Positions 31,776-40,950 of a stretch of DNA of 64,000 nucleotides are shown in pieces. The stretch is from Pontimicrobium sp. SW4. GTDB taxonomy: Bacteria; Bacteroidota; Bacteroidia; Flavobacteriales; Flavobacteriaceae. Every line of letters starts with the position of its first letter. Position 1 is the first letter of the stretch. Location: assembly GCF_039954625.1 (NCBI RefSeq), contig NZ_CP157199.1, positions 2,356,001 to 2,420,000 on the forward strand. The letters run 5' to 3'. The notes below the pieces were generated by a model. That model had not been told where the DNA came from, did no database searches, and saw nothing but the letters and a program-made list of their open reading frames with translations. Both the position numbers and the translations under genes were made by a program.

Positions 31776-33242
31776 ATGAAAAAAATAATTAACATATTTT
31801 CTTTAGCTGCACTATTAGCTTTTGGAGTGTCGTGTGACGACTTCTCTTCAGATTTAGGTGTAGATAACTTAGAAAATCCAAATGATGACATTTTAACATC
31901 TGATCCTGTTGCCTTAGCTGCAACTGCTGATGGTGTAGTAAGAAACTTATTTATGACGTCTCACAGTACAGCTTCGCCTGCTGCAGCATTTGCTACAATG
32001 GCGGACATCACTAGTTGCTCTTGGGGTAACTTTGGTATGAGAGATTTATCTAGTGAGCCTAGAGTAGCGTTTAATAATTCACCTGCTTACGGTAACAATG
32101 TTACAAGATCTTATTTTAATTCCATGTATTCAGTACTGTCTGATGCTAATACTTTAGCATTAGCAGTAGAAAATGGAACTGAGTTTGATAATCCTGAAAA
32201 AATTCTCACCATTGCAAAGTTTGCTCAAGCTACAGCTATTGCACAACTAGCAATAGTATTTGATCAAGTATGGTTATCTGACGAAACTGGTGTTGTAGCT
32301 GGAACTGGTCTTGAAGGTGCTTCAGACTATGCTACAGCAATGACCTTTGCTTTAAATAAATTAGATGAAGCTATTGCTATTGCTTCTGCTAATGGAATTA
32401 CTTTTGATGAAGCTATCATCCCTGGTGGTGCTGGTGTAAATGCTGTTAAATACATGAACAGTCTTGGTGCTCGTTGGTTAGTGAGTAACGTAAGAAATAG
32501 TACTCAAAAAGCTTCAATCGATTGGAACAGAGTATTAACTTATACACAAAATGGTATTACTGAAGATTTTGAAATCTATATGGATGATGTTACTTGGTAC
32601 GATTTAGTTCCAAAAACATATTTAGTATACCCAGGTTGGGCAAGAGTTGATATGAGAGTTATTAATATGATGGATCCTTCTACTCCTGCTTATTGGGAAG
32701 ATGGTGTAACGTTTCAAGCTGAATCTACGTCTGCTGATGCGCGTTTAGCAACTGATTATGGTTACTTATCTTCTAATAACTTCCGTCCTGAAAGAGGTCA
32801 ATATCACTACAGTAGCTATCGCTATAGTAGATATGATGACTATATCACGTATTGGACTATGAATGTAGTTGAATATTCAAAATCTGAGAATGATATGTAC
32901 ATGGCTGAAGCATTAGTAAACAAAGCTGCTCCAGATTTAGCTGGTGCTGCCGCTGTAATTAATGCAGGAACTAGAGTTACTAGAGGAAATTTGCCTCCTG
33001 TTGCTGCAGATGCTCAAGAGATTAAGGATGCTATTCACTATGAAAGAATGGTTGAGTTTGCATACACAGCTCCTTATATTGGGTTCTGTGAAATGAGAAA
33101 AGAAGATCTTTTACAAGCAGGTACTTTATTACATTTCCCTGTACCTGGAAGTGCATTAGAATCTATTCCTGCTGAATACTATACTTTAGGAGGCACAGAA
33201 GGTGTTGCTGGTGAAGATTATTCAACTGGTGGTTGGAGATAA
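31776..33242 (+). CDS. SusD/RagB-family outer-membrane lipoprotein
   Basis: A 488-residue lipoprotein: lipobox ending FGVSC (Cys20) followed by DDFSSDLGVDN. The fold is inferred from position directly behind susC, from size, and from SusD-like segments (YMAEALVNKAAP, AIHYERMVEFAYTAPYIGFC near the C terminus, where SusD proteins have the ERR-EF-G-R block). It is divergent from the first SusD in this window and from classical SusD. Partner of the upstream transporter; a terminator follows. Confidence 0.88.
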   Translation: MKKIINIFSLAALLAFGVSCDDFSSDLGVDNLENPNDDILTSDPVALAATADGVVRNLFMTSHSTASPAAAFATMADITSCSWGNFGMRDLSSEPRVAFNNSPAYGNNVTRSYFNSMYSVLSDANTLALAVENGTEFDNPEKILTIAKFAQATAIAQLAIVFDQVWLSDETGVVAGTGLEGASDYATAMTFALNKLDEAIAIASANGITFDEAIIPGGAGVNAVKYMNSLGARWLVSNVRNSTQKASIDWNRVLTYTQNGITEDFEIYMDDVTWYDLVPKTYLVYPGWARVDMRVINMMDPSTPAYWEDGVTFQAESTSADARLATDYGYLSSNNFRPERGQYHYSSYRYSRYDDYITYWTMNVVEYSKSENDMYMAEALVNKAAPDLAGAAAVINAGTRVTRGNLPPVAADAQEIKDAIHYERMVEFAYTAPYIGFCEMRKEDLLQAGTLLHFPVPGSALESIPAEYYTLGGTEGVAGEDYSTGGWR

Positions 33243-33269
33243 GAAATAAAAGATATTTCATATAAGTTA

Positions 33270-33307
33270 ACTCCTCTAAACAATGTTTAGAGGAGTTTTT
33301 TATTTTA
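33270..33307 (+). terminator. Terminator behind the second susCD pair
   Basis: A 13-bp perfect stem (AACTCCTCTAAAC / GTTTAGAGGAGTT, loop AAT) followed by TTTTATTTT. Confidence 0.9.
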
Positions 33308-33309
33308 CC

Positions 33310-33317
33310 TACTTTTG
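33310..33317 (+). promoter_or_regulatory. -7 promoter element of rlmB
   Basis: TACTTTTG is a perfect TANNTTTG and ends only five bases before the rlmB ATG, which predicts a leaderless or nearly leaderless mRNA. Confidence 0.55.
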
Positions 33318-33322
33318 CATTC

Positions 33323-34057
33323 ATGGAAAAAGAAACAAAAATTTTTGGGATTAGAGCAATAATTGAAGCTATAAATTCTGGTGAAACAATTGATAAAGTC
33401 TTTATACAGAAAGGGCTCAAAGGCGAACTCTTTTTTGAGCTAGATAAGTTACTTAGAAAATACTCAATTAACACATCTTATGTCCCTCTTGAAAAGTTAA
33501 ATAGGCTTTCAAACAAAAATCATCAAGGTGTTGTTGCACAAATTTCACCTATAGAATTTCATGATTTAGAGACATTAGTTTTAGATGTTATTGAATCTGG
33601 GAAAAACCCATTATTCTTACTGCTAGACCAAATTAGTGATGTTAGAAATTTTGGCGCCATTATTAGAACAGCAGAATGCACAGGAGTTAACGGCATAATT
33701 ATTCAAAAAAAAGGAGGCGCTCCAATAAATGGTGATACGATTAAAACAAGTGCTGGAGCAGTTTTTAACATACCAATATGTAAAGTTGATCATATAAAAG
33801 ATGCTATGTTTTATTTACAAGCATCAGGAATTAAAGTAATAGCTGCAACTGAAAAAACGAATGATACCATTTATGATGTATCCTTTGTAGAACCATGTGC
33901 TATTATCATGGGATCTGAAGGAAGAGGAATAAACCCTTCAGTTTTAAAATTAGTTGACGACAAAGCAAAATTACCAATGCGTGGAGAAATAGGTTCTCTT
34001 AATGTGTCTGTAGCTTGTGGTGCCTTTCTATACGAAGTAATTAGACAAAGACTTTAA
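33323..34057 (+). CDS. rlmB: TrmH-family 23S rRNA 2'-O-ribose methyltransferase (RlmB-like)
   Basis: A 244-residue SPOUT-class methyltransferase. The N-terminal substrate-binding domain (IFGIRAIIEAINSGETIDKV) precedes the knotted SAM domain with motifs LLLDQISDVRNFGAIIRTAE, IIMGSEGRGINPSVL and GSLNVSVACGAFLYEVIRQR. RlmB methylates G2251 of 23S rRNA in the peptidyl-transferase P loop; a tRNA-directed TrmH activity is less likely given the N-terminal domain. The stop is shared on the opposite strand with the convergent rhomboid gene. Confidence 0.9.
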   Translation: MEKETKIFGIRAIIEAINSGETIDKVFIQKGLKGELFFELDKLLRKYSINTSYVPLEKLNRLSNKNHQGVVAQISPIEFHDLETLVLDVIESGKNPLFLLLDQISDVRNFGAIIRTAECTGVNGIIIQKKGGAPINGDTIKTSAGAVFNIPICKVDHIKDAMFYLQASGIKVIAATEKTNDTIYDVSFVEPCAIIMGSEGRGINPSVLKLVDDKAKLPMRGEIGSLNVSVACGAFLYEVIRQRL

Positions 34058-34800
34058 TCATTATTTCTGCGCCTAAGATGGTACGTTATTTTAAATCTAG
34101 GCTTATTATCCTCCTCTACTATTTCTGACTCCTCTGGTAAGTTTTCAATAAAATTTCCATTTTCATCAAAATGTTTTAAGAAAGGATCGTCATCTTCATT
34201 ATAATTTGGTTGTTCCCAAGCATATTTTTTAGGCTTTGCAATCGACTTTCTGAACAATAATGCAAAAACAAATCCTATGATTAGTCCAGATAAATGTCCT
34301 TCCCAAGACACCTTTTCTTTAATTGGGAATACATACCAAATCATAGAACCATAAAGAAAGACAACCAATAGCGATAAAGCAATAAGTCTAAAATGCTTAG
34401 CAAAAATGCCTTTAAAAAGTATGAAGCTCATAAGGACATAAATCAATCCACTTGCTCCAATATGATAAGATGGACGTGCAATAAACCAAGTAAGTAAGCC
34501 AGAAAACAATATACCATAGCCTATAACTTTCCAGGAAATCTCTCTATAGAAATAAAAAAGAGCCACCGATAACACAAAGAGTGGAATAGAGTTATGATAC
34601 AAATGCTCCATACTTCCATGAACAAATGGACTAAAAACAATGCCTTTTAAGCCACTTAAGGTTCTAGGGTATACTCCTAAATCATTAAAACTGAATCCAA
34701 ATCTAACTTCAAACCAAAAAATCAACCATAAAATCATTACAAAAGCTAATGGAAAGCCAACGACTCCAGTTGTATATTTAAATTGATCTTGATTGTTCAT
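34054..34800 (-). CDS. Rhomboid-family intramembrane serine protease
   Basis: A 248-residue protein with six or seven membrane helices. Catalytic features are visible: HLYHN (66-70) for the oxyanion His/Asn, GASG with Ser117 as nucleophile, and EGHLSG with His169 completing the dyad. A charged cytoplasmic tail of about 60 residues follows the last helix. Rhomboids cleave membrane-protein segments in the inner membrane. It overlaps the convergent rlmB by four bases (TTAA). Confidence 0.9.
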   Translation of the reverse strand: MNNQDQFKYTTGVVGFPLAFVMILWLIFWFEVRFGFSFNDLGVYPRTLSGLKGIVFSPFVHGSMEHLYHNSIPLFVLSVALFYFYREISWKVIGYGILFSGLLTWFIARPSYHIGASGLIYVLMSFILFKGIFAKHFRLIALSLLVVFLYGSMIWYVFPIKEKVSWEGHLSGLIIGFVFALLFRKSIAKPKKYAWEQPNYNEDDDPFLKHFDENGNFIENLPEESEIVEEDNKPRFKITYHLRRRNND

Positions 34801-34897
34801 GGTTCTTTTTAGTCGTTATTAATCAAATAACTAACCAAAGCTATTGATTATGAAACTTTGTCATTAAAATAATAAATAATTGACTTAATTTTACAAT

Positions 34898-36175
34898 ATG
34901 AATGAACCTTTAGCAGAACGTTTAAGACCAAAAATCTTAGAGGATTATATTAGTCAGTCACATTTGATTGGTACTAATGGCTCACTAACAAGTTCAATTA
35001 AGCAAGGAATTATTCCCTCTATTATACTTTGGGGACCACCAGGAATTGGAAAAACTACGTTAGCACACATCATTGCGAATGAATCTAAAAGACCTTTTTA
35101 CACTTTAAGTGCTATTAACTCTGGAGTGAAGGATGTACGCGAGGTAATTGATAAAGCAAAACAAAGCGGAGGCTTATTTACTACAAAAAATCCAATTTTG
35201 TTTATTGATGAAATACATCGCTTTAGTAAATCGCAACAAGATTCTTTGCTACAAGCCGTAGAAAAAGGTTGGGTAACTCTGATTGGAGCAACGACAGAAA
35301 ATCCAAGTTTCGAAGTTATTCCTGCATTGCTATCTCGTTGTCAAGTCTATATTTTAAATTCTTTCGACAAAAACGATTTAGAGAGCCTTTTAAAGCGCGC
35401 TGTTGAAAAAGATGACATTCTATCCAAAAAGAACATAATCATCGACGAAACGGAAGCTCTATTACGTCTTTCTGGAGGTGACGCTAGGAAATTGTTAAAC
35501 ATTTTCGAACTAATCGTTAATTCTTACGATTCTGACAAAATTATAATTACCAACGAAGCCGTTTTACAGAAAGTTCAAAACAACACAGTTCGTTATGATA
35601 AAACCGGCGAACAACATTACGATATTATTTCAGCATTAATAAAATCTATTAGAGGTAGTGACCCAAATGCTGCTGTTTATTGGTTGGCAAGAATGATTGA
35701 AGGTGGTGAAGATGTAAAGTTTATTGCTAGACGATTATTAATCCTTGCTAGTGAAGATATTGGAAATGCAAATCCAACGGCATTAGTTATTGCCAATAGT
35801 ACCTTTCAAGCGGTTTCAACTATTGGTAATCCTGAATCTAGAATTATTTTAAGCCAATGTGTTACATATTTAGCATGTTCACCTAAGAGTAATACAGCTT
35901 ATAAAGCCATAAAAGATGCGCAACAATTGGTACAAGAAACTGGCGATTTAAGTGTGCCACTTTCCATAAGAAATGCGCCAACAAAGCTCATGAAAGAATT
36001 AGGTTATGGCGATAATTACCAATATGCGCATAACCATGAAAATAATTTTGCACTTCATGAATTCCTTCCAGATGATATATCTGGTACTAAACTCTATGAT
36101 CCAGGTGAAAACTCAAGGGAAAAAGGAATGCGCGAGTTTTTAAAAAATCGTTGGAAAGATAAATACGACTATTAA
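34898..36175 (+). CDS. rarA: Replication-associated recombination protein RarA (AAA+ ATPase)
   Basis: A 425-residue clamp-loader-like ATPase (MgsA/WRNIP1 family) acting at stalled replication forks. Walker A WGPPGIGKTTLAH lies at about 46-58, Walker B FIDEIHRFSKSQQD and the sensor region LIGATTENPSFEVIPALLSR follow, and the C-terminal tetramerisation part contains YWLARMIEGGEDVKFIARRL and the block with ASEDIGNANP. It overlaps the convergent downstream gene by four bases. Confidence 0.95.
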   Translation: MNEPLAERLRPKILEDYISQSHLIGTNGSLTSSIKQGIIPSIILWGPPGIGKTTLAHIIANESKRPFYTLSAINSGVKDVREVIDKAKQSGGLFTTKNPILFIDEIHRFSKSQQDSLLQAVEKGWVTLIGATTENPSFEVIPALLSRCQVYILNSFDKNDLESLLKRAVEKDDILSKKNIIIDETEALLRLSGGDARKLLNIFELIVNSYDSDKIIITNEAVLQKVQNNTVRYDKTGEQHYDIISALIKSIRGSDPNAAVYWLARMIEGGEDVKFIARRLLILASEDIGNANPTALVIANSTFQAVSTIGNPESRIILSQCVTYLACSPKSNTAYKAIKDAQQLVQETGDLSVPLSIRNAPTKLMKELGYGDNYQYAHNHENNFALHEFLPDDISGTKLYDPGENSREKGMREFLKNRWKDKYDY

Positions 36176-37029
36176 AACTTAATATTTAAAGTTTTTACAG
36201 TTGCTTGTTTCCCATCGTTTTTTGATAGATACCAAAAGCCATCTTCTTTATAAACAATAGCATTTTCGTCCTTCACCAAAAACACATTTTCCAAATTAGT
36301 TTCAAGCATTATCATTACTACCTTTGGAGTTTTATCTACTAACTGGTAGCCGTTTTCTATTTTTTGTGCATATAGAATATTTATTTCAGGCTCTCCTTGT
36401 TTAACAACCTTTTTAACTTCTCTTCCAATGACCGTTGTAGGCTTTTTTATTTCTTCTTTTGCTGCTTTTTTTTCAGGAATTTCTTTTACTTGTGTTTGCT
36501 TTTGTTTTAAAGTATTTATTTCTTCTTTTAACTTTTGGATTTCTTCATTTGAATCTTTTTCAGAGCTTACCGAAGCTCTAGCCAATATGTTTTCATTGGG
36601 TTGGTATTTATAATTAACTGTTTCAAAATCTTCAAAAGCTCCTCTCAAAGCTAATGTATAAGCGGTTTTGAAATTCTTCTCTCTCGTAGACCCAATTTTT
36701 GTTGTGTAGACAATATTGCCATCACAATCTTTTAGTTGCGCTTTTAATTTTGTTTGAAAGAGACCTTTCTCCTTTAAAACATCACTTCTTAATCCTAAAC
36801 ATCTATTTTTAGCTAAATCCATCGGGTACTCCGCATCTTCCATAATAGCTTCAAATCCATATTTATTAAACAAAAACTGAGATAAAGAATTAAGCTGATA
36901 TTTATCTTTTTCGTCTACAAAATCGTACTTATAAGGTACAATTACATATTTATAATCGTTAAGGCTTTTTTGTGCTATTGCCGATGAAACGCTACCTAAA
37001 AACAGGGATATTATCAATAATTTTTTCAT
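36172..37029 (-). CDS. Secreted protein of unknown function with a coiled-coil linker
   Basis: A 285-residue protein with a signal peptide (1-19, ending AIAQ). The N-terminal half (LNDYKYVIVPYKYDFVDEKD) is mixed alpha/beta. Residues about 155-200 are a charged Glu/Lys-rich segment predicted to be coiled coil, followed by a C-terminal domain of about 75 residues. I recognise no enzyme motif. Proteins of this shape recur in Flavobacteriaceae as hypothetical proteins. A TATCTTTA -7-like element lies upstream. Confidence 0.75.
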   Translation of the reverse strand: MKKLLIISLFLGSVSSAIAQKSLNDYKYVIVPYKYDFVDEKDKYQLNSLSQFLFNKYGFEAIMEDAEYPMDLAKNRCLGLRSDVLKEKGLFQTKLKAQLKDCDGNIVYTTKIGSTREKNFKTAYTLALRGAFEDFETVNYKYQPNENILARASVSSEKDSNEEIQKLKEEINTLKQKQTQVKEIPEKKAAKEEIKKPTTVIGREVKKVVKQGEPEINILYAQKIENGYQLVDKTPKVVMIMLETNLENVFLVKDENAIVYKEDGFWYLSKNDGKQATVKTLNIKF

Positions 37030-37072
37030 TATTTTTTAAATTAATCTATGACTATAAAGATACATTTTGTAA

Positions 37073-37762
37073 TTATAAAAATTGCTTCAACTCTATGAGG
37101 TTATTAACATGTTTCAATTCTCCGTTTAAATCTTCGTTATGGTAATTAAAACAAATAGCATCTAATCCAACATCTAAGGCTCCTAAAATATCCGCTTCTA
37201 GATTATCCCCAATCATAATGCTATTACTTTTGTTAGCTTTTGCTAAACTAAGAGCATGATTAAAGATTTTTGGATTTGGCTTCTTTACTCCTACCATTTC
37301 AGAATTGGTAACAGTTTTAAAATAATGTTCAATATTTGCATTGTTTAATTTTCCTTGTTGTACTTCTTTAAAACCATTTGTAATTATATGTAACTGGTAT
37401 TTTGGTTTTAAATAATCTAAGATTTCTACAGCACCATCAAACAAATGGTTAAACGAGCATAAATGAGTAATATAGTCTTCCGATAATTTATAAATCAAGC
37501 TAGGTTTTACAACAATATTTAGCTCACTAAATGCATCATGCAAACGACCAAAACGCAATTTTGATTTTTCTATTTTTTCCTCTCTATATAGTTTCCAATA
37601 CTGAAAGTTGATTGGCTCATAAACTTCTAAAAACTCTTTTAAATTAGTATCTATATTATTTAATTGAAATATTTTTTCGAAAGTAAGCCCAGAATTTTTA
37701 TCAAAATCCCAAAGGGTATGATCTAAATCAAAAAAAACGTGAGAGATATTATTAATTTTCAT
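37073..37762 (-). CDS. HAD-family hydrolase, YjjG-type nucleotidase
   Basis: A 229-residue haloacid-dehalogenase phosphatase. Motif I is FFDLDHTLWDFD (nucleophile Asp at about 11, acid Asp two residues later), motif II is IITNGFKE, the motif III Lys is in VGVKKPNPKIFNHAL, and motif IV is IGDNLEADILGALDVG. The alpha-helical cap between motifs I and II fits the YjjG house-cleaning pyrimidine nucleotidases, but substrate assignment by sequence alone is uncertain. Confidence 0.85.
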   Translation of the reverse strand: MKINNISHVFFDLDHTLWDFDKNSGLTFEKIFQLNNIDTNLKEFLEVYEPINFQYWKLYREEKIEKSKLRFGRLHDAFSELNIVVKPSLIYKLSEDYITHLCSFNHLFDGAVEILDYLKPKYQLHIITNGFKEVQQGKLNNANIEHYFKTVTNSEMVGVKKPNPKIFNHALSLAKANKSNSIMIGDNLEADILGALDVGLDAICFNYHNEDLNGELKHVNNLIELKQFL

Positions 37763-37816
37763 CTGTTTTTATTTATTTTTTTCTAAGGACATATGTAACA
37801 TCAAATTATTATTCAT

Positions 37817-39142
37817 TTATATCACTGTAGTATTAGATATTGATGTTTCATGTTCTGAATTTAATGCTATTGCAAATAACTCTTTATATCCAGACCATAT
37901 TGGGTCATCACTAAAAGAGTAATTATGAAATATTGGTGTAAAAGTACCATTCACTTTTTTTATTTGTAATATAATTTTTTCTAAGGTTTGTTTTTTATCT
38001 AATAAAGAAACATGTCTTAAAAGCGAATAATCCATTAGATGGAATGTATTAACTAGTAAAGGTGTTTGTACTTCATAATCTAAATCATAAAACAAAAATG
38101 GTGTACAGGTTCCTGCTCTAAAACCAATATGGCTAATATAACCCATTGTATAATCTTCTTTAATCTCTAAATCTATTAAATTACGGTAGGCACTAGGCAA
38201 ATTAAGTTTTGAAAACGAGTTTCTTGAAGCTATAAGTGATGTATTAATTGTAGATTCCATGCTTTGCTTTTCACTCTTTAAAATGTCGAAATCTTCCAAT
38301 GCGAAAAAAGAGGCTTTTAAGCCAACATTACAATAATCGGCAACCGATTTTATTAAAGACACAAATACTTTTTTATTGATACTTATATTTTTATCGTAGG
38401 TTGTGTAATCACCAATTAAAAAACATACTAAAAACTTGCTCTTACTATGTTTTTGCATATTAATAATCCATTTATAAGTATCATATGGATCTCTTTTAAA
38501 TTGTAGCAATACCAAATAACGCTGGTATAACTGTTTAAATTTAAACCTGAAAATATCATTTAGAGTTCCTCCAATGGTTCTCATTAAACCTTTTTGCTTA
38601 AAATAGTATGCCATTGGAACATCTATAACAGGCTTTACGTTATAAGTTCTCTCTTTAAATTGAAAATCAGGAAATTTTCTTTGTAAAGCCTTTCTAAATT
38701 TAAAAGCCCAAATATCAACAACAGGTTGCTCTAAAAAATTGTGCTTATAAGCTAAACTATCATTGGCAGTAAATCGTCCATATTCATCTTTTACATGTGG
38801 CATATACTCTTCATAACGACTTAACAAATAAAAAGACGCGGCAAAAATATCGAATGGCATTGAATTTTTTTCTCCACTATAAAAGAAACACTTTGTATCC
38901 CCCCAATCTTGTACATGAATATCATTATCGGCTAAACCTTGTTCAAATAAAATTGAATGATTTTTTATATGAAATTCATTACCAAGTTGCTGTGTAGAAT
39001 AAGACATTTTTAAACTATCATGCGCAATAAACTCTTCAACTTGTGTGGTAAAAGATACTGGAATACCTAAAATACGCGTACACACTTGCTTAAATATGTA
39101 ATTTAAACGAGGTGTAATTTTATGAGTATAGACTAAAAGCAT
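37817..39142 (-). CDS. Polysaccharide deacetylase-like protein
   Basis: A 441-residue protein without signal peptide. About residues 70-160 contain FDIFAASFYLLSRYEEYMPH and later VDIWAFKFRKALQRKFP; a central domain with ASFFALEDFDI and the C-terminal IGFRAGTCTPFLFYDL and FTPIFHNYSFSDDPIWSGYK follow. This arrangement is that of a Bacteroidota family annotated as polysaccharide deacetylase-like; the canonical metal triad is not obvious to me, so activity is uncertain. Its ATG overlaps the radC stop (TAATG), which suggests co-translation. Confidence 0.65.
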   Translation of the reverse strand: MLLVYTHKITPRLNYIFKQVCTRILGIPVSFTTQVEEFIAHDSLKMSYSTQQLGNEFHIKNHSILFEQGLADNDIHVQDWGDTKCFFYSGEKNSMPFDIFAASFYLLSRYEEYMPHVKDEYGRFTANDSLAYKHNFLEQPVVDIWAFKFRKALQRKFPDFQFKERTYNVKPVIDVPMAYYFKQKGLMRTIGGTLNDIFRFKFKQLYQRYLVLLQFKRDPYDTYKWIINMQKHSKSKFLVCFLIGDYTTYDKNISINKKVFVSLIKSVADYCNVGLKASFFALEDFDILKSEKQSMESTINTSLIASRNSFSKLNLPSAYRNLIDLEIKEDYTMGYISHIGFRAGTCTPFLFYDLDYEVQTPLLVNTFHLMDYSLLRHVSLLDKKQTLEKIILQIKKVNGTFTPIFHNYSFSDDPIWSGYKELFAIALNSEHETSISNTTVI

Positions 39143-39840
39143 TACAAGATATTTTCATCTGCGAAGCTAAAGTATGCTTTTTCGGTTATAATTAAATGAT
39201 CCAAAACCTTTATGTCTAAACTTTTTGCTGCAGTATTTAATTTGGCAGTTAGTTGTTTATCTGCTTCACTAGGCTTAAGTGTTCCTGAAGGATGGTTATG
39301 TGCTAAAATAATTCCTGTCGCTCCAACTTCTAAAGCGGTCTTAAGTGCTAAACGAACATCAACAAGTGTTCCTGTTATACCTCCTTTACTTAATTGATTT
39401 TTTTGAATGACTTTATTAGAATTATTCAAATACACTATCCAAAATTCTTCATGTGGTAATTCGCCAATAATGGGCTGCATGAATTCAAAAACCGAAGCAC
39501 TTGATGTGATTTTTTTCTTTTCTAAAGCCTCTCCTCCTCTACGTCTCCTACCTAACTCTAAAGCTGCAGCAATAGTTATAGCTTTCGCTTCACCAATACC
39601 TTTAAAATTCATAAGTTGCTTAATAGATAGTTTTCCTAGCTCGCTCAAGTTATTATCAACACTTGCTAAAATACGCTTACATAAGGCTACAGCACTTTCG
39701 TCTCTATTTCCCGAACCAATTAAAATAGCAACTAATTCGGCATCACTTAATGCTACTTTTCCTTTATCACGAAGTTTTTCTCTTGGTTGATCGTCTTGAC
39801 TCCAATTTTTAATTGAAAACGAAGATGGTTTTTCACTCAT
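39142..39840 (-). CDS. radC: RadC/JAB-domain DNA-repair-like protein
   Basis: A 232-residue RadC. An N-terminal helix-hairpin-helix region (LSIKQLMNFKGIGEAKAITI) precedes an MPN/JAB domain whose metal site reads ILAHNHPSGTLKPSEAD. The molecular role of RadC remains unsettled despite its name. A TATCTTTA element, 7 of 8 to the -7 consensus, ends four bases before the ATG. Confidence 0.94.
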   Translation of the reverse strand: MSEKPSSFSIKNWSQDDQPREKLRDKGKVALSDAELVAILIGSGNRDESAVALCKRILASVDNNLSELGKLSIKQLMNFKGIGEAKAITIAAALELGRRRRGGEALEKKKITSSASVFEFMQPIIGELPHEEFWIVYLNNSNKVIQKNQLSKGGITGTLVDVRLALKTALEVGATGIILAHNHPSGTLKPSEADKQLTAKLNTAAKSLDIKVLDHLIITEKAYFSFADENIL

Positions 39841-39889
39841 TGGTTAAAGATAAATATTGTAAATTTCAGAAGCAATAAAAACTTTAAAT

Positions 39890-40342
39890 ATGAAATCTTT
39901 ATTTAATGCTGATACTCATAAAGAAATTCTTGAAAGAATTGAGAAATTAAACGAAAACACCTCAGCTAATTGGGGAAAAATGTCTGTTGGACAAATGCTT
40001 ACTCATTGTCAAAAACCCCTTGAAGTTGCAAACGGCAACTTACAGTTAAATACTAAAATTGGTTTTTTAAAAAAGCTTATGTTTAAATTTTTCAAACCGC
40101 TTATGTACAATGATAAAACTTGGCAAAAAAACTTGGCTACTGTCAAGGAATTTAAAATTACTGAAACTAAAGAATTCAATCAAGAAAAGAGTAAATTGGT
40201 AAACGTAATTAATGAATTTTCGAATATAAAAGATAAAAGTAACTGGCCAAAGCATCCATTTTTTGGTAATTTTAATACCGAACAATGGGGACAAATGCAA
40301 TACAAACATTTAGATCATCATTTAAAACAATTTGGAGTATAA
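39890..40342 (+). CDS. DUF1569-family protein (DinB-like helical bundle)
   Basis: A 150-residue cytoplasmic protein. NWGKMSVGQMLTHCQKPLEV and the C-terminal KHPFFGNFNTEQWGQMQYKH with DHHLKQFG are the DUF1569 hallmarks, in which His residues occupy the metal positions of DinB-type bundles. Function unknown. It opens a tightly packed run with the PaiB-like and amidase genes (3 and 2 bases apart). Confidence 0.82.
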   Translation: MKSLFNADTHKEILERIEKLNENTSANWGKMSVGQMLTHCQKPLEVANGNLQLNTKIGFLKKLMFKFFKPLMYNDKTWQKNLATVKEFKITETKEFNQEKSKLVNVINEFSNIKDKSNWPKHPFFGNFNTEQWGQMQYKHLDHHLKQFGV

Positions 40343-40345
40343 ATA

Positions 40346-40948
40346 ATGAGTAACTATCCACCACCACACCATCAAGATCATGATATAAACAACATGATTA
40401 AAGTTATTAAAGCTTATCCTTTAGCTACTGTCATCTCTGTAAAAGACAATGTTCCTTTGGTAACTCATATGCCATTAATTTATAGAGAAACTGACGGCAA
40501 ATTAATTGGACATATTGATATTTATAATCCGCAAACCAAATTAATGCGTGATGATAATGACCTCACTATCATTTTTTCTGGACCACAATGTTATATATCA
40601 CCAAGCGTTTATACATCAACACAATTACCAACTTGGAATTATATAAAAGTACATTTAAAAGGAACCGTTAAAGCAATTGAAAGTAAGGATGCTTTAAAAA
40701 ATTCACTTATAACAATGACTGAGTTTTTAGAACAACCTGATCATAAATATATTTTGGAAGCAGACAATCCTAGAATGGAAGGTGCGTTAGATTATATAAA
40801 AATGTTTGAAATAACCATAACAGATTGGGAAGGTAAATTCAAATTGTCACAAGACAAAAATAAAAGTGATATTGAAGGTGCAAAACAAGAACTCATTAGA
40901 GCAAATCAAGTGAATATTGAAAACTTCTTAAATTCTGTTTTTAATTAA
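40346..40948 (+). CDS. PaiB-like FMN-binding protein
   Basis: A 200-residue member of the PaiB family (FMN-binding negative transcriptional regulator by annotation). The split-barrel FMN fold shows as IKAYPLATVISVKDNVPLVT and HMPLIYR near the N terminus and PSVYTSTQLPTWNYIKVHLK in the centre. In Bacillus PaiB represses sporulation and protease genes; in flavobacteria the role is not established and an oxidoreductase function is possible. Confidence 0.85.
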   Translation: MSNYPPPHHQDHDINNMIKVIKAYPLATVISVKDNVPLVTHMPLIYRETDGKLIGHIDIYNPQTKLMRDDNDLTIIFSGPQCYISPSVYTSTQLPTWNYIKVHLKGTVKAIESKDALKNSLITMTEFLEQPDHKYILEADNPRMEGALDYIKMFEITITDWEGKFKLSQDKNKSDIEGAKQELIRANQVNIENFLNSVFN

Positions 40949-40950
40949 TT

